Source: Phocaeicola_A sp964580305 (GTDB lineage: Bacteria > Bacteroidota > Bacteroidia > Bacteroidales > Bacteroidaceae). Taken from it: DNA of 7,320 nucleotides. The notes beneath the pieces were generated by a model. That model made no database searches. It worked only from the letters and a program-made list of their open reading frames with translations, and had not been told where the DNA came from. Shown piece after piece: positions 1 through 6,843 of the stretch. Both the position numbers and the translations under genes were made by a program. Position 1 is the stretch's first letter. Each line of letters opens with the position of its first letter. The stretch spans positions 1-7,320 of the forward strand of contig CAZOKL010000097.1 in NCBI GenBank assembly GCA_964580305.1, written 5' to 3'.

Positions 1-64
1 GTGTCGAGAAAGGCTTTACACTTACTTGTCAGACACAAGCAACACACAAACACAAACCTTTATT

Positions 65-91
65 ATCTGTGTCATCTGCGCCATCCCTGTT
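65..91. repeat. Degenerate 9-bp tandem repeat downstream of the tRNA
   Basis: Three adjacent 9-base units on the plus strand read ATCTGTGTC, ATCTGCGCC and ATCCCTGTT; the first two differ at two positions and the third is more diverged. The array lies in the 115 bases downstream of the tRNA gene and is not part of any recognised gene. It may be a copy of a dispersed intergenic repeat, but that is inference and the array is short enough to be chance. Confidence 0.35.
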
Positions 92-115
92 GTTTTTAAT
101 TCTGCTATACTTTTG

Positions 116-197
116 TGCGCCTGATAGGACTCGAACCTACACGTCGCTAGACACCAGATCCTAAGTCTGGCGCGGCTACCAATTACGCCACAGGCGC
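116..197 (-). tRNA. tRNA-Leu (anticodon UAG)
   Basis: The minus strand folds into a complete class II tRNA of 82 nt. The 7-bp acceptor stem is GCGCCTG/CAGGCGC with discriminator A at 116. The D-stem is GCG/CGC with a GG pair in the loop, the anticodon stem is CCAGA/TCTGG with loop CTTAGGA (anticodon at 161-163), and the T-arm contains TTCGAGT. The 13-nt variable region holds a 3-bp stem (GTC/GAC), typical of Leu tRNAs. Anticodon UAG reads CUN leucine codons. The 3' CCA is not encoded (the next bases on the transcript are CAA), so it must be added after transcription. It has its own promoter in the 3' end of the upstream protease gene. I see no clear hairpin terminator in the bases left of it. 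Confidence 0.97.
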
Positions 198-227
198 TAT
201 AATAAGAATTACTCCGATTTAGCGCCA

Positions 228-258
228 CAAAGATATAGTGATTTTTTATTCTTGCAAA
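228..258 (-). promoter_or_regulatory. Promoter of the tRNA-Leu gene (-33 and -7 boxes)
   Basis: On the minus strand a TTTG box (255-258) is followed after exactly 19 nt by TATCTTTG (228-235), a full match to the Bacteroidetes primary-sigma consensus TTTG/TAnnTTTG. The expected start is near 221-224, giving a leader of about 25 nt before the mature tRNA 5' end at 197. The -33 box overlaps the last codons of the S41 protease gene, so the tRNA can be transcribed independently of the operon upstream. Confidence 0.75.
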
Positions 259-1268
259 GCTTTTTCATTCAAAATCTGACGCGCACGCTCAATTATCGTG
301 TCCTTGCCTTGCTGCATGTCATCAGAAGTCATGTCGACTTTCACGTCCGGTTCTATGCCAAACTCCAGCTGATTCATTTCTGGGTCAAACATCGGACTTG
401 CCGAGAAACGGATGGACCATCCGTTGGGAAGCTCTGAAGAAAATGGCAGACCAGAACCGCCACCGGTCTTGTCACCAACAATGGTCACGTTGGCCAACTG
501 ACTCATGGTGTTCACAAAGTCATTCGTGGCACTGTAGGCACTTCGATTGGTCAGCACACAAACGGGTTTCTGCCAACGCAACCTAGTGGATGGTTCCAAA
601 TAAATCGGATAGGGATCGGAGAAATCACTATGCCCAGTACCTGTCTTGTGACATATGTAACCAGTCAATACTTTCTCATTGGTGAAGCGTGAAGCTATCT
701 TGCTGGCATTCGTAAGCTGTCCGCCTGAATTGTTGCGTACGTCAATGATGAGTCCTTTGCAAATGGACAACTCCTGTAGCATGTCGCTTAAATTCCCCTC
801 GCCGACAGCATCACTGAAACTTTCGTAATAGATATACCCCACATTGTCATCGAGCACCTTATACTTCATGCCAGAAGCAATGTGATAGTCTGTGCCCAAA
901 TAGAGACGTTGAATGCTGTCGCTGAAATTCTGTGGATAGTTCTCATACCAGTCCCAATAGCGAGCTACATCAAAGCCCGTATAGAGATTTACATGCCCGT
1001 CGCGCAGTTCGGCCAACATACGGTCGAACACATTGAAAAGGTCTTTGTCTGTCATGTTGGACACGATGTCTTGACTGTAGCGGTCATACACTTCGTCCCA
1101 ATCTAAACCATACTCTTCGGCTTTATAATCAAAGAAACAATATTTCTCGTCGATGATGTGCCACAGCGCTTCAAAGTTTCCATGTGGATCATCGCTGTAT
1201 TCCTCCACATCAATACAGCTGGTGAGCAAAACAGTCAACATTAATAAGGTATAGAGATATTTTTTCAT
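246..1268 (-). CDS. S41-family (C-terminal processing/tricorn-like) peptidase, lipoprotein
   Basis: The 340-aa product starts with a lipoprotein signal peptide (residues 1-17) and lipobox LLTSC with Cys18. The acidic stretch after it (IDVEEYSDD) resembles the lipoprotein export signal that sends Bacteroidota lipoproteins to the surface. Peptidase S41 features follow: DGH near residues 90-92, DVRNNSGG at 176-183, the nucleophile region NRSAYSATND with probable catalytic Ser246, TGGGSG at 268-273, and the family's closing GIEPDVKV at 304-311. The Lys used by classical CtpA/Tsp enzymes falls on Gly271, so this belongs with the tricorn-like branch that uses a His; His92 is the likely base (inference). 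No separate PDZ domain is obvious. The ATG at 1268 is the only start that keeps the signal peptide. The gene follows the DUF3316-like gene by 12 nt and is probably the last of the parC operon. Its substrate is unknown. Confidence 0.93.
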   Translation of the reverse strand: MKKYLYTLLMLTVLLTSCIDVEEYSDDPHGNFEALWHIIDEKYCFFDYKAEEYGLDWDEVYDRYSQDIVSNMTDKDLFNVFDRMLAELRDGHVNLYTGFDVARYWDWYENYPQNFSDSIQRLYLGTDYHIASGMKYKVLDDNVGYIYYESFSDAVGEGNLSDMLQELSICKGLIIDVRNNSGGQLTNASKIASRFTNEKVLTGYICHKTGTGHSDFSDPYPIYLEPSTRLRWQKPVCVLTNRSAYSATNDFVNTMSQLANVTIVGDKTGGGSGLPFSSELPNGWSIRFSASPMFDPEMNQLEFGIEPDVKVDMTSDDMQQGKDTIIERARQILNEKALQE

Positions 1269-1280
1269 TGTGCGTAAGTT

Positions 1281-2123
1281 TTAAAAAGGAGATCTTGTCT
1301 GTAATTTGTCCTTCCCTTTGATAAGATAGAAGTTTTTCACGAAACCAACAATGAAAACATGAGAGTAGGTGTGGCAACGAATGCTGTTCACTTTCGATTG
1401 TTGGAAATCGCCCACATAACCCAAACGCAATGTTGCCCGGCACAAGGGCATGTCCAGTGTGAGCAACTGTCGCAAAGAAGGTTGGTTATGCACCGAAGTA
1501 AAATTCACCACCCCATGAGTATTGCCCAAACTGAAAATTTCGTAATATGACTGCTGATATTCGGGTGAAAACATTACTCCCATAAACGGCGCATTGGCTT
1601 GATAACGCACCGTGAAAGGTTGCTTCTTGATGCGGAATTTATAAATGGCCATAACCGAAGCCAACAGATTAATGTATGCTTTGGCCTGAGCCGGGTTGTT
1701 AGAATTGCGCGTGTTATAGATGAACCCGAGATTCAGGTCACCCAAACCACCTGCTAATATACGAAACTGGTCGTTGATGTAAAAATGGTAGTGCAAGCCA
1801 TAGCTCCAATTCACCATACCAGCATACTCATTGCCAGTCTTTGAATTGTTTTCCGTGTAGGCTAAATCGGCTTGCAGCAGGCTCTGGGTGGAGACATTTC
1901 CATCCAACATCTTAGTCATGCGCATGCGTTCATGCAGGAAACGTACTTCCATGCCTGCATATTCCACGGGTGACAAATAGGTGTCCACAATACGCGTACG
2001 TCCGATTCCAAAAAGTGTGGAACGCATCACAAAACGGTTTGCCTGCAAGCTGTCTGCCTCCTGTCCTGCCACAGGACAGAGAAAAACAAACAATCCTAAC
2101 AGTAACAAGGTGTATATTTTCAT
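1281..2123 (-). CDS. Exported protein, probable DUF3316 family
   Basis: The 280-aa product opens with a classical Sec signal peptide: K2, a hydrophobic core at about residues 5-16, and a likely signal peptidase I site after VAG (18-20). There is no lipobox cysteine. The mature part is rich in alternating aromatic and polar segments (for example 104-116, 120-137 and 251-268), which suggests a beta-strand-rich or barrel-like outer-membrane or periplasmic protein. The segment around 182-197 (FSPEYQ followed by SYYEIF) and the overall length fit my recollection of the Bacteroidota DUF3316 family, for which no function is established; that family name is a judgement from memory. The start lies 4 nt after the parC stop and the stop lies 12 nt before the protease gene, so translation and transcription are probably coupled to both. 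The coding assignment is firmer than the family name. Confidence 0.75.
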   Translation of the reverse strand: MKIYTLLLLGLFVFLCPVAGQEADSLQANRFVMRSTLFGIGRTRIVDTYLSPVEYAGMEVRFLHERMRMTKMLDGNVSTQSLLQADLAYTENNSKTGNEYAGMVNWSYGLHYHFYINDQFRILAGGLGDLNLGFIYNTRNSNNPAQAKAYINLLASVMAIYKFRIKKQPFTVRYQANAPFMGVMFSPEYQQSYYEIFSLGNTHGVVNFTSVHNQPSLRQLLTLDMPLCRATLRLGYVGDFQQSKVNSIRCHTYSHVFIVGFVKNFYLIKGKDKLQTRSPF

Positions 2124-2127
2124 AACA

Positions 2128-4779
2128 TCAAAATAGTTTCATTTGACCGGTAATTTCGTCAATGATATCGCTGTCGCTCTTGTGTGCATCAGGGTCTTCA
2201 TTGATGGGTTCGAGTTGTTCCTCGGCCGTTTCCTCCTGGATATCAGGCAAACGGGTAGGCTCCAATTCATGAACCTCAGCCACGGTATAGGTGGTCAAGC
2301 GCTTACCTTTCGCCTTAAAGCCTTTCACACCCACAAAATCGGCCGCTTCGATGTCGAGCGGCTCGCGAAAGCTGTCATTGCCACCAAATATCACTTGCAG
2401 GTGCGGATAATATTCATCTGTGAGCAACAGTAGTTCATTATGCCTATTCTCGCCCAGATAGTTTTGGCGGCGCGAAGAACTTTCAAAGGTGAAACGTTTC
2501 AGGTAAGGATAGCCCTGTTGGTCGTGGTCGTGAAGAATGGCTGTCCACACTTTGTGCGAGTCAAACTTCTCGATGAGGTGGATGTCACGTTCATAGTGAT
2601 TGTTCACATCGAAATCGGTCGTGTAGAAATCGCCGTTTTTGAGCACCACCAGAATCTGGTCGCCCGTCTGGAACTCACCCAGATATTCACCACGCTCATC
2701 ATAGTTAAGCCGGAGCACATCGTGGTCAAACCACACCTTGCGACCTCCCAGCGTGGAAACACCACGCTGTTTCAGGGCAATCTTATGCACATCGTTGCGT
2801 GTGAGTAGGTTACCTTTGGCCTGACGTGAACGGATGCCTATTTCGGCAAAGTCACGCTCGAACGTGATGCGGCGCAGGCGGGGATTGGGTTTGAGCGTCA
2901 CCTTGATGATTTCAGCTTCCCCGTTCGGATTAGCCGTGAAGTAGACAACACGCGAACCGGGTGTACTGGCCGTGAGGTCATACTCACGGTCGCGAATAAT
3001 GGCCGTGACAAAGAAACGCTTCATCATGTAAGCTCCGTTTGTGCCGTCACGGTAGACCACGTTGTAGATGGTACGTTTATCGTTCTTCTTGAAAATCGTG
3101 ATATGGAGAATATTTTTGCCGACAAATATTTTGTCGGCCACGCGCACCAGCTTGTATTTACCGTCGCGATAGAAGATGAGCACGTCATCTATGTCAGAAC
3201 AGTTGGCGACGAACTCGTCTTTCTTCAGACTCGTACCGATAAATCCTTCTTCACGGTTAATATAGAGTTTTTCGTTTGCCTCCACCACCTTGGTGGCTTC
3301 AATGGTGTCAAAGTTTCGAATCTCGGTAAGACGAGGATGCTCTTTGCCATATTTTTCTTTGAGCATAAAGAACCATTCGGAAGTGACGGCTACCATGTCA
3401 CTCAACTTCTTGTCTATCTCGACTATCTCCTCGTTCATACGGGCAATGGTCTCGTTGGCTTTGTCACTGTTGAACTTCAGGATACGGCCCATCTTGATTT
3501 CCATCAGACGTAGGATGTCATCTTTCGTCACCTCATGGATAAATTGCGGATAGAATGGGGTCAACCGTTCATTGATATGGGCACAAGCGACATCCATATC
3601 TGTGGCTTGTTCAAACTGCCTGTCCTTGTAGATGCGCTCCTCGATGAATATCTTTTCAAGTGAAGCGAAGTGCAGACTTTCCTGCAATTCTCCTTTACGA
3701 ATTTCCAGTTCACGGCGAAGCAGCCGGAGTGTGTTGTCCACCGATTTGCGCAACACGTCGCTCACGGTGAGGAAATGGGGTTTCTTATCGTCAATAACGC
3801 AACAATTCGGTGAGATGTTCACCTCGCAATCTGTAAAGGCGTAAAGGGCATCGAGCGTCTTATCAGACGATGTGCCAGGCACCAGATGAACAAGGATCTC
3901 GGCATGGGCAGCCGTGTTATCCTCCACTTTACGTATCTTGATTTTCCCTTTCTCTACGGCTTTCAAGATGGAGTCAATGAGGGTCGATGTGGTCTTACCG
4001 TAAGGTATCTCGGTGATGACAAGTGTCTTATTGTCGAACTTGCTTATCTTGGCACGCACCTTCACACTACCGCCCCGCTCACCGTCGTTGTATTTCGACA
4101 CGTCAATAAAGCCGCCTGTCTGAAAGTCGGGATAAAGTTGAAAGGGATTGCCATGCAAATAGGCAACGGCGGCATCACAGAGTTCGTTGAAATTGTGCGG
4201 CAGGATTTTTGACGACAGGCCGACGGCTATGCCCTCCACTCCTTGAGCGAGCAACAAAGGAAATTTCACGGGCAGCGTGATGGGTTCGCGGTTTCGTCCG
4301 TCATAGGAGAGCTTCCACTCCGTCGTTTTCGGATTGAACACCACGTCGAGGGCAAATTTCGAAAGCCGTGCTTCGATGTAACGCGGTGCGGCAGCATCGT
4401 CGCCCGTGAGGATGTTTCCCCAGTTTCCCTGATGATCGATGAGCAATTCTTTCTGTCCTAACTGCACCAATGCATCACCTATGGAAGCATCGCCGTGGGG
4501 ATGGAACTGCATGGTGTGCCCCACAATGTTGGCCACCTTGTTGTAGCGTCCGTCGTCCAAGCGTTTCATCGCGTGCAAGGTACGTCGTTGCACAGGTTTT
4601 AGTCCGTCATTTACATGGGGTACAGCGCGTTCCAGGATGACGTAAGAAGCATAATCCAGAAACCAGTTCTGGTACATGCCGCTCAGTTGGTGCCGCACGC
4701 TCCCGTCCTTTGTGTTGACGGGGCGGTAGTCCGAATGTTCTCTGTCCGGCATATCTGTTTCTTGGGATGTATCGCTCAT
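2128..4779 (-). CDS. parC: DNA topoisomerase IV subunit A
   Basis: This 883-aa type IIA topoisomerase subunit cuts and religates both DNA strands and, with ParE (not in this window), decatenates daughter chromosomes. The breakage-reunion domain (about 30-500) shows DGLKPVQRR at 58-66, HPHGD at 93-97, the catalytic Tyr134 in AAAPRYIEARL with Arg133 before it, and EGIAVGLSSKILPHNFNEL at 182-200. Residues about 505-835 form the C-terminal beta-pinwheel region. At the place of the gyrase GyrA box there is only a degenerate RQAKGN (652-657) and no QRRGGKG, which argues for topoisomerase IV rather than gyrase. An acidic tail (about 838-875) closes the protein. The quinolone-site residue equal to E. 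coli GyrA Ser83 is Ala98, while the Asp87 equivalent (Asp102) is kept. It is the first gene of a probable three-gene operon. ATG 4779 fits the promoter about 34 nt upstream. Confidence 0.95.
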   Translation of the reverse strand: MSDTSQETDMPDREHSDYRPVNTKDGSVRHQLSGMYQNWFLDYASYVILERAVPHVNDGLKPVQRRTLHAMKRLDDGRYNKVANIVGHTMQFHPHGDASIGDALVQLGQKELLIDHQGNWGNILTGDDAAAPRYIEARLSKFALDVVFNPKTTEWKLSYDGRNREPITLPVKFPLLLAQGVEGIAVGLSSKILPHNFNELCDAAVAYLHGNPFQLYPDFQTGGFIDVSKYNDGERGGSVKVRAKISKFDNKTLVITEIPYGKTTSTLIDSILKAVEKGKIKIRKVEDNTAAHAEILVHLVPGTSSDKTLDALYAFTDCEVNISPNCCVIDDKKPHFLTVSDVLRKSVDNTLRLLRRELEIRKGELQESLHFASLEKIFIEERIYKDRQFEQATDMDVACAHINERLTPFYPQFIHEVTKDDILRLMEIKMGRILKFNSDKANETIARMNEEIVEIDKKLSDMVAVTSEWFFMLKEKYGKEHPRLTEIRNFDTIEATKVVEANEKLYINREEGFIGTSLKKDEFVANCSDIDDVLIFYRDGKYKLVRVADKIFVGKNILHITIFKKNDKRTIYNVVYRDGTNGAYMMKRFFVTAIIRDREYDLTASTPGSRVVYFTANPNGEAEIIKVTLKPNPRLRRITFERDFAEIGIRSRQAKGNLLTRNDVHKIALKQRGVSTLGGRKVWFDHDVLRLNYDERGEYLGEFQTGDQILVVLKNGDFYTTDFDVNNHYERDIHLIEKFDSHKVWTAILHDHDQQGYPYLKRFTFESSSRRQNYLGENRHNELLLLTDEYYPHLQVIFGGNDSFREPLDIEAADFVGVKGFKAKGKRLTTYTVAEVHELEPTRLPDIQEETAEEQLEPINEDPDAHKSDSDIIDEITGQMKLF

Positions 4780-4812
4780 ATATTTATAGTCCTATCATAG
4801 TTGCATTATGTG

Positions 4813-4820
4813 CAAAAGTA
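4813..4820 (-). promoter_or_regulatory. parC: -7 promoter element of the parC operon
   Basis: On the minus strand the bases read TACTTTTG, an exact match to TAnnTTTG. Transcription would start near 4806-4809, giving a leader of roughly 27-30 nt before ATG 4779. No TTTG box is seen at the -33 position, so the upstream element is weak or replaced by other contacts. The leader carries no Shine-Dalgarno sequence, as is usual in this phylum. Confidence 0.6.
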
Positions 4821-4855
4821 ATCATTTTACCGCATTTTTCCTTACTTTTCTTCGC

Positions 4856-4890
4856 TCCTTTTAAGGAAATAAACAGCTTCCTCCTTAGGA
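4856..4890. promoter_or_regulatory. Two similar dyads upstream of the parC promoter (possible operator)
   Basis: Two related palindromes lie in the parC upstream region: TCCTTTTAAGGA (4856-4867, perfect 5-bp arms around TT) and TCCTTAGGA (4882-4890, 4-bp arms around T). Their centres are about 24.5 bp apart, a little over two helical turns, and they sit about 50-80 bp upstream of the predicted start. A regulator binding such half-sites is possible, but no regulator gene is nearby. Short AT-rich dyads also arise by chance. Confidence 0.25.
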
Positions 4891-5023
4891 TTGAGTGGAA
4901 CCTAAAGAACGATTCAGATGCCATAAATTCGGTTTCGAAGATAGGGTGATTCTTATTGCTTGTGGATTACACAACTTTAGAATCAGCTACAAAATGAGCT
5001 ACATAACAATTTAATCTATATGT

Positions 5024-6271
5024 CTATTGAATACTTTCGATGACATCGATCATCCGCTGGAGCACTAACGGCCAGGCATAGTGCTCGTTGACATAGCTCC
5101 TTCCGCGTTGCGACAACTGCCCTCGCAACGTCGGCGAGACATCTAGCCGTTGCAACTGATTAATAAAACTACGCCTGCTTGTATAGTACAAAGCTGCTTT
5201 GCTTTTCACACAGTGTTCTTTCAGCACTTCACAACGTCCGTTGACTAACAAAGGTTTCCCATCGTGCATGGCTTCTAATACAATCAAAGACAAACTTTCA
5301 TACAGCGAGGGATTCACAACAATTTTTGCATGTTGAAGGATAACCCGCTTTTCTTCATCCGTAACAAATCCGGTGTAAACCACATCGGGAGAGGAACAAC
5401 GACGGTAATCGGCCGGATAACTGCCCACGAGCACCAACTTCAGGCTCGATTCTACCCGTTGCTTATAGACCATAAAGTCATCGGATATGTGCTGTAGCTT
5501 CCCCGGTTCAATACGCCCCACATAGAGCAGGTAGTCGTCTGGCAGGTGATACTTATGTTGCGTGGCCTTCCAGTCGGCTGGAACCGGTTCTTCAATACCG
5601 ACCCCAATCACACCGTGCCTCGCCAGCTTGCGCCCCCAGATGTGCTGCCCGAGCCGTTGCTCTGCCGTCGTGTTAAAGGCCACGTAAGACACTCGCGTCA
5701 TCACCTCCGTCTGCACCGACCAGAAGAAAGTTCCCGTGCAATGCAGCGTAGGAATCACGATGGTTTTATGGGGAACGATATAGCCCGTAAAGAAACAGGG
5801 TGACTCCACCATATTAATTGGAAGAAAACAATGATAATCGGCTTGATGCTGCTCCACGTAAGCATTCAATGACGGTGAATAGAAGTGATCGCTCCGAAAG
5901 GCTGCGAGCTCTTCCGCCTTCTTCCACGACCATACAGGCACTACATTCGCCAGCATCCTCAACAGGTGTAACCGAAATAACAGTCTACGCAACTTTCGCG
6001 CCGGTTTCAGCCGTTGCAGATGATGTTCGTGCTGATCTGCCTGAATCGGGTCGACTTTAAAACGACGCACCAACACGCCGTTCAGCCACTCGGCCCCCTC
6101 AGGCAATTCATTGACTGACTGCTGATAATTGCGCACACAAGTGGTCAACACCTCTACCTCGTAACGCACCTTCAATCGCTCGGCCAACATCCGGCAATGA
6201 TATTCCGCCCCTCCATTGATATCCTTTCCGTAGCGGGTGACGACAAATGCTATTTTCTTTTTCACACTCAT
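5024..6271 (-). CDS. Glycosyltransferase, GT4 family (GT-B fold)
   Basis: This 415-aa cytoplasmic or membrane-associated enzyme transfers a sugar from a nucleotide-sugar donor, presumably in surface polysaccharide or lipopolysaccharide synthesis. The N-terminal Rossmann-like half begins with IAFVVTRYGKDINGGAEYH (7-25); the GGAE motif is typical of acceptor-side loops in GT4 enzymes. A basic, hydrophobic stretch at about 88-112 could touch the membrane. The donor-binding half starts with YVGRIEPGK (250-258) and carries the EX7E motif in NPSLYESLSLIVLEAM (320-335), with Glu325 and Glu333. The length is normal for the family and the frame is intact, so it is probably functional. It starts 4 nt after the stop of the truncated GT2 gene. 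It stands alone as an intact sugar-transfer gene here; donor and acceptor cannot be inferred. It ends 244 nt before parC with no obvious terminator. Confidence 0.95.
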   Translation of the reverse strand: MSVKKKIAFVVTRYGKDINGGAEYHCRMLAERLKVRYEVEVLTTCVRNYQQSVNELPEGAEWLNGVLVRRFKVDPIQADQHEHHLQRLKPARKLRRLLFRLHLLRMLANVVPVWSWKKAEELAAFRSDHFYSPSLNAYVEQHQADYHCFLPINMVESPCFFTGYIVPHKTIVIPTLHCTGTFFWSVQTEVMTRVSYVAFNTTAEQRLGQHIWGRKLARHGVIGVGIEEPVPADWKATQHKYHLPDDYLLYVGRIEPGKLQHISDDFMVYKQRVESSLKLVLVGSYPADYRRCSSPDVVYTGFVTDEEKRVILQHAKIVVNPSLYESLSLIVLEAMHDGKPLLVNGRCEVLKEHCVKSKAALYYTSRRSFINQLQRLDVSPTLRGQLSQRGRSYVNEHYAWPLVLQRMIDVIESIQ

Positions 6272-6275
6272 ATAA

Positions 6276-6506
6276 TCAGGCTAAGTTTTTGATGCGACTG
6301 TCTTTATCGACCAGTTGGTCGCAAAGTTGCGGACAACCATCAGGCGAACCATCGTTTACCAGAATAATCTCCAAATTTCGATACGTTTGATTACAGATTG
6401 ACATCACATATTTCATCAAATAGTGTTTGACCTTATATACAGGAACGATGATGCTCAGTAATGGACGTTCTATGCCAGTGTCTTTATTCTTACGAATCAT
6501 ATTCAT
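6276..6506 (-). pseudogene. Glycosyltransferase family 2, N-terminal remnant
   Basis: The 76-codon frame encodes the start of a GT-A family 2 enzyme: SIIVPVYKVKHYL (18-30), then SICNQTYRNLEIILVNDGSPDG (36-57), which includes the first nucleotide-binding Asp, and CDQLVDKDSRIK (62-73). Full-length relatives continue after DSRIK into the DXD metal site and acceptor half over some 250-300 residues. Here three further residues (NLA) and TGA follow. The missing part is not found elsewhere in the window. The GT4 gene begins 4 nt later, so the lesion looks like an internal deletion or recombination that kept the operon spacing, perhaps leaving the original last codons. Activity is very unlikely without the DXD region. 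ATG 6504-6506 is chosen; ATG at 6498-6500 is an alternative two codons in. Confidence 0.8.
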
Positions 6507-6771
6507 AACTCGGGCTAATATATTTTTGTTATAAACCTGATACAGAAAAACTAATTTATATGCACAAACAAAAATTGACTGGCAAATTTAAATATAAATA
6601 TAGATTTATATGCCAGTGTTATAAGAAAGAATTAAGACCACCCCTATCTTTTATGTGGAAACGGTCAATCACCCGTTTGGCCTTGGGAAAAGCTACAGAA
6701 ACTAAAAAATCCCCACTAAATTTCTACTGCCCTCAAATACAGTTTGAAGAAAAAATGAAATATATATATAT
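6507..6771. other. AT-rich intergenic leader upstream of the GT2 remnant
   Basis: These 265 bases contain no gene I can support. The stretch is AT-rich, ends in a run of alternating TA (6761-6771) and lies between the terminator at 6772-6807 and the GT2 remnant. One TAAATTTG (6583-6590, minus strand) matches the -7 consensus but has no -33 box. An 11-bp direct repeat, TATGCCAGTGT, occurs at 6609-6619 and again at 6471-6481 inside the GT2 remnant. If the terminator is read through, this stretch would be the long 5' leader of the glycosyltransferase transcript. Confidence 0.5.
6583..6590 (-). promoter_or_regulatory. Candidate -7 element upstream of the glycosyltransferase genes
   Basis: TAAATTTG on the minus strand matches TAnnTTTG and would start transcription about 70 nt before the GT2 remnant. 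There is no TTTG at the matching -33 position and the surroundings are AT-rich, so a chance match is quite possible. Confidence 0.25.
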
Positions 6772-6830
6772 AAAAAAAAGAAGGGAATCTCACGATCCCC
6801 AATCTTCCTTAACCTTAAATCTAATACCAT
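6702..6830 (-). CDS. Possible 42-aa leader ORF overlapping the terminator
   Basis: An ATG at 6828-6830, only 14 nt past the -7 element at 6844-6851, opens a 42-codon frame ending with TAG at 6702-6704. The first 16 residues are charged and Leu/Arg-rich (MVLDLRLRKIGDREIP). The following residues (FFFLYIYISFF) are simply what the U-tract and TA run encode. Codons 10-17 run through the terminator hairpin, so a translating ribosome would disturb it, which is the arrangement of a transcription-attenuating leader peptide. There is no Shine-Dalgarno sequence and the frame may well be untranslated. I do not recognise a protein family. Confidence 0.2.
   Translation of the reverse strand: MVLDLRLRKIGDREIPFFFLYIYISFFLQTVFEGSRNLVGIF
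6772..6807 (-). terminator. Intrinsic terminator (or attenuator) on the minus strand
   Basis: Read on the minus strand, a hairpin GATC-GTGA-GATTCCC is formed: the 5' arm GGGATC (6794-6799) pairs with the 3' arm GATTCCC (6783-6789) with one bulged base around a GTGA tetraloop. It is extended by GAA/TTC (6805-6807 with 6780-6782). Eight T residues follow directly (6772-6779). This is a textbook Rho-independent arrangement. It would end transcripts coming from the promoter at 6844-6851 before they reach the glycosyltransferase genes. Confidence 0.65.
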
Positions 6831-6843
6831 GAAAAACACGATG

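Noticed and set aside
25..39. Hairpin CTTGT-CAGAC-ACAAG as the tRNA terminator
   Set aside because: It has only 5 bp with no U-tract on the minus-strand side, too weak to call.
1..197. tRNA 3' end as an integration site of a mobile element
   Set aside because: No integrase and no second copy of the tRNA 3' end is present in the window.
22..228. Minus-strand open frame of 68 codons at the left end
   Set aside because: It runs straight through the complete tRNA-Leu gene and resembles no protein family.
1210..1443. Minus-strand frame spanning the junction of the S41 and DUF3316-like genes
   Set aside because: It overlaps the start of one clear gene and the end of another in a different frame.
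3103..3513. Plus-strand frame of 136 codons inside parC
   Set aside because: It lies entirely antisense to a well-conserved part of ParC and has no motif of its own; the same holds for the other plus-strand frames between 2143 and 4461.
4985..5003. Direct repeat AGCTACA spaced by 12 bp downstream of the GT4 gene
   Set aside because: Two 7-bp copies in AT-rich intergenic DNA are within chance expectation, and no terminator or recombination feature goes with them.
6560..6832. Plus-strand open frame of 90 codons
   Set aside because: It is Lys/Ile/Tyr-rich as expected from random AT-rich DNA, crosses the TA run and the terminator hairpin, and shows no motif.
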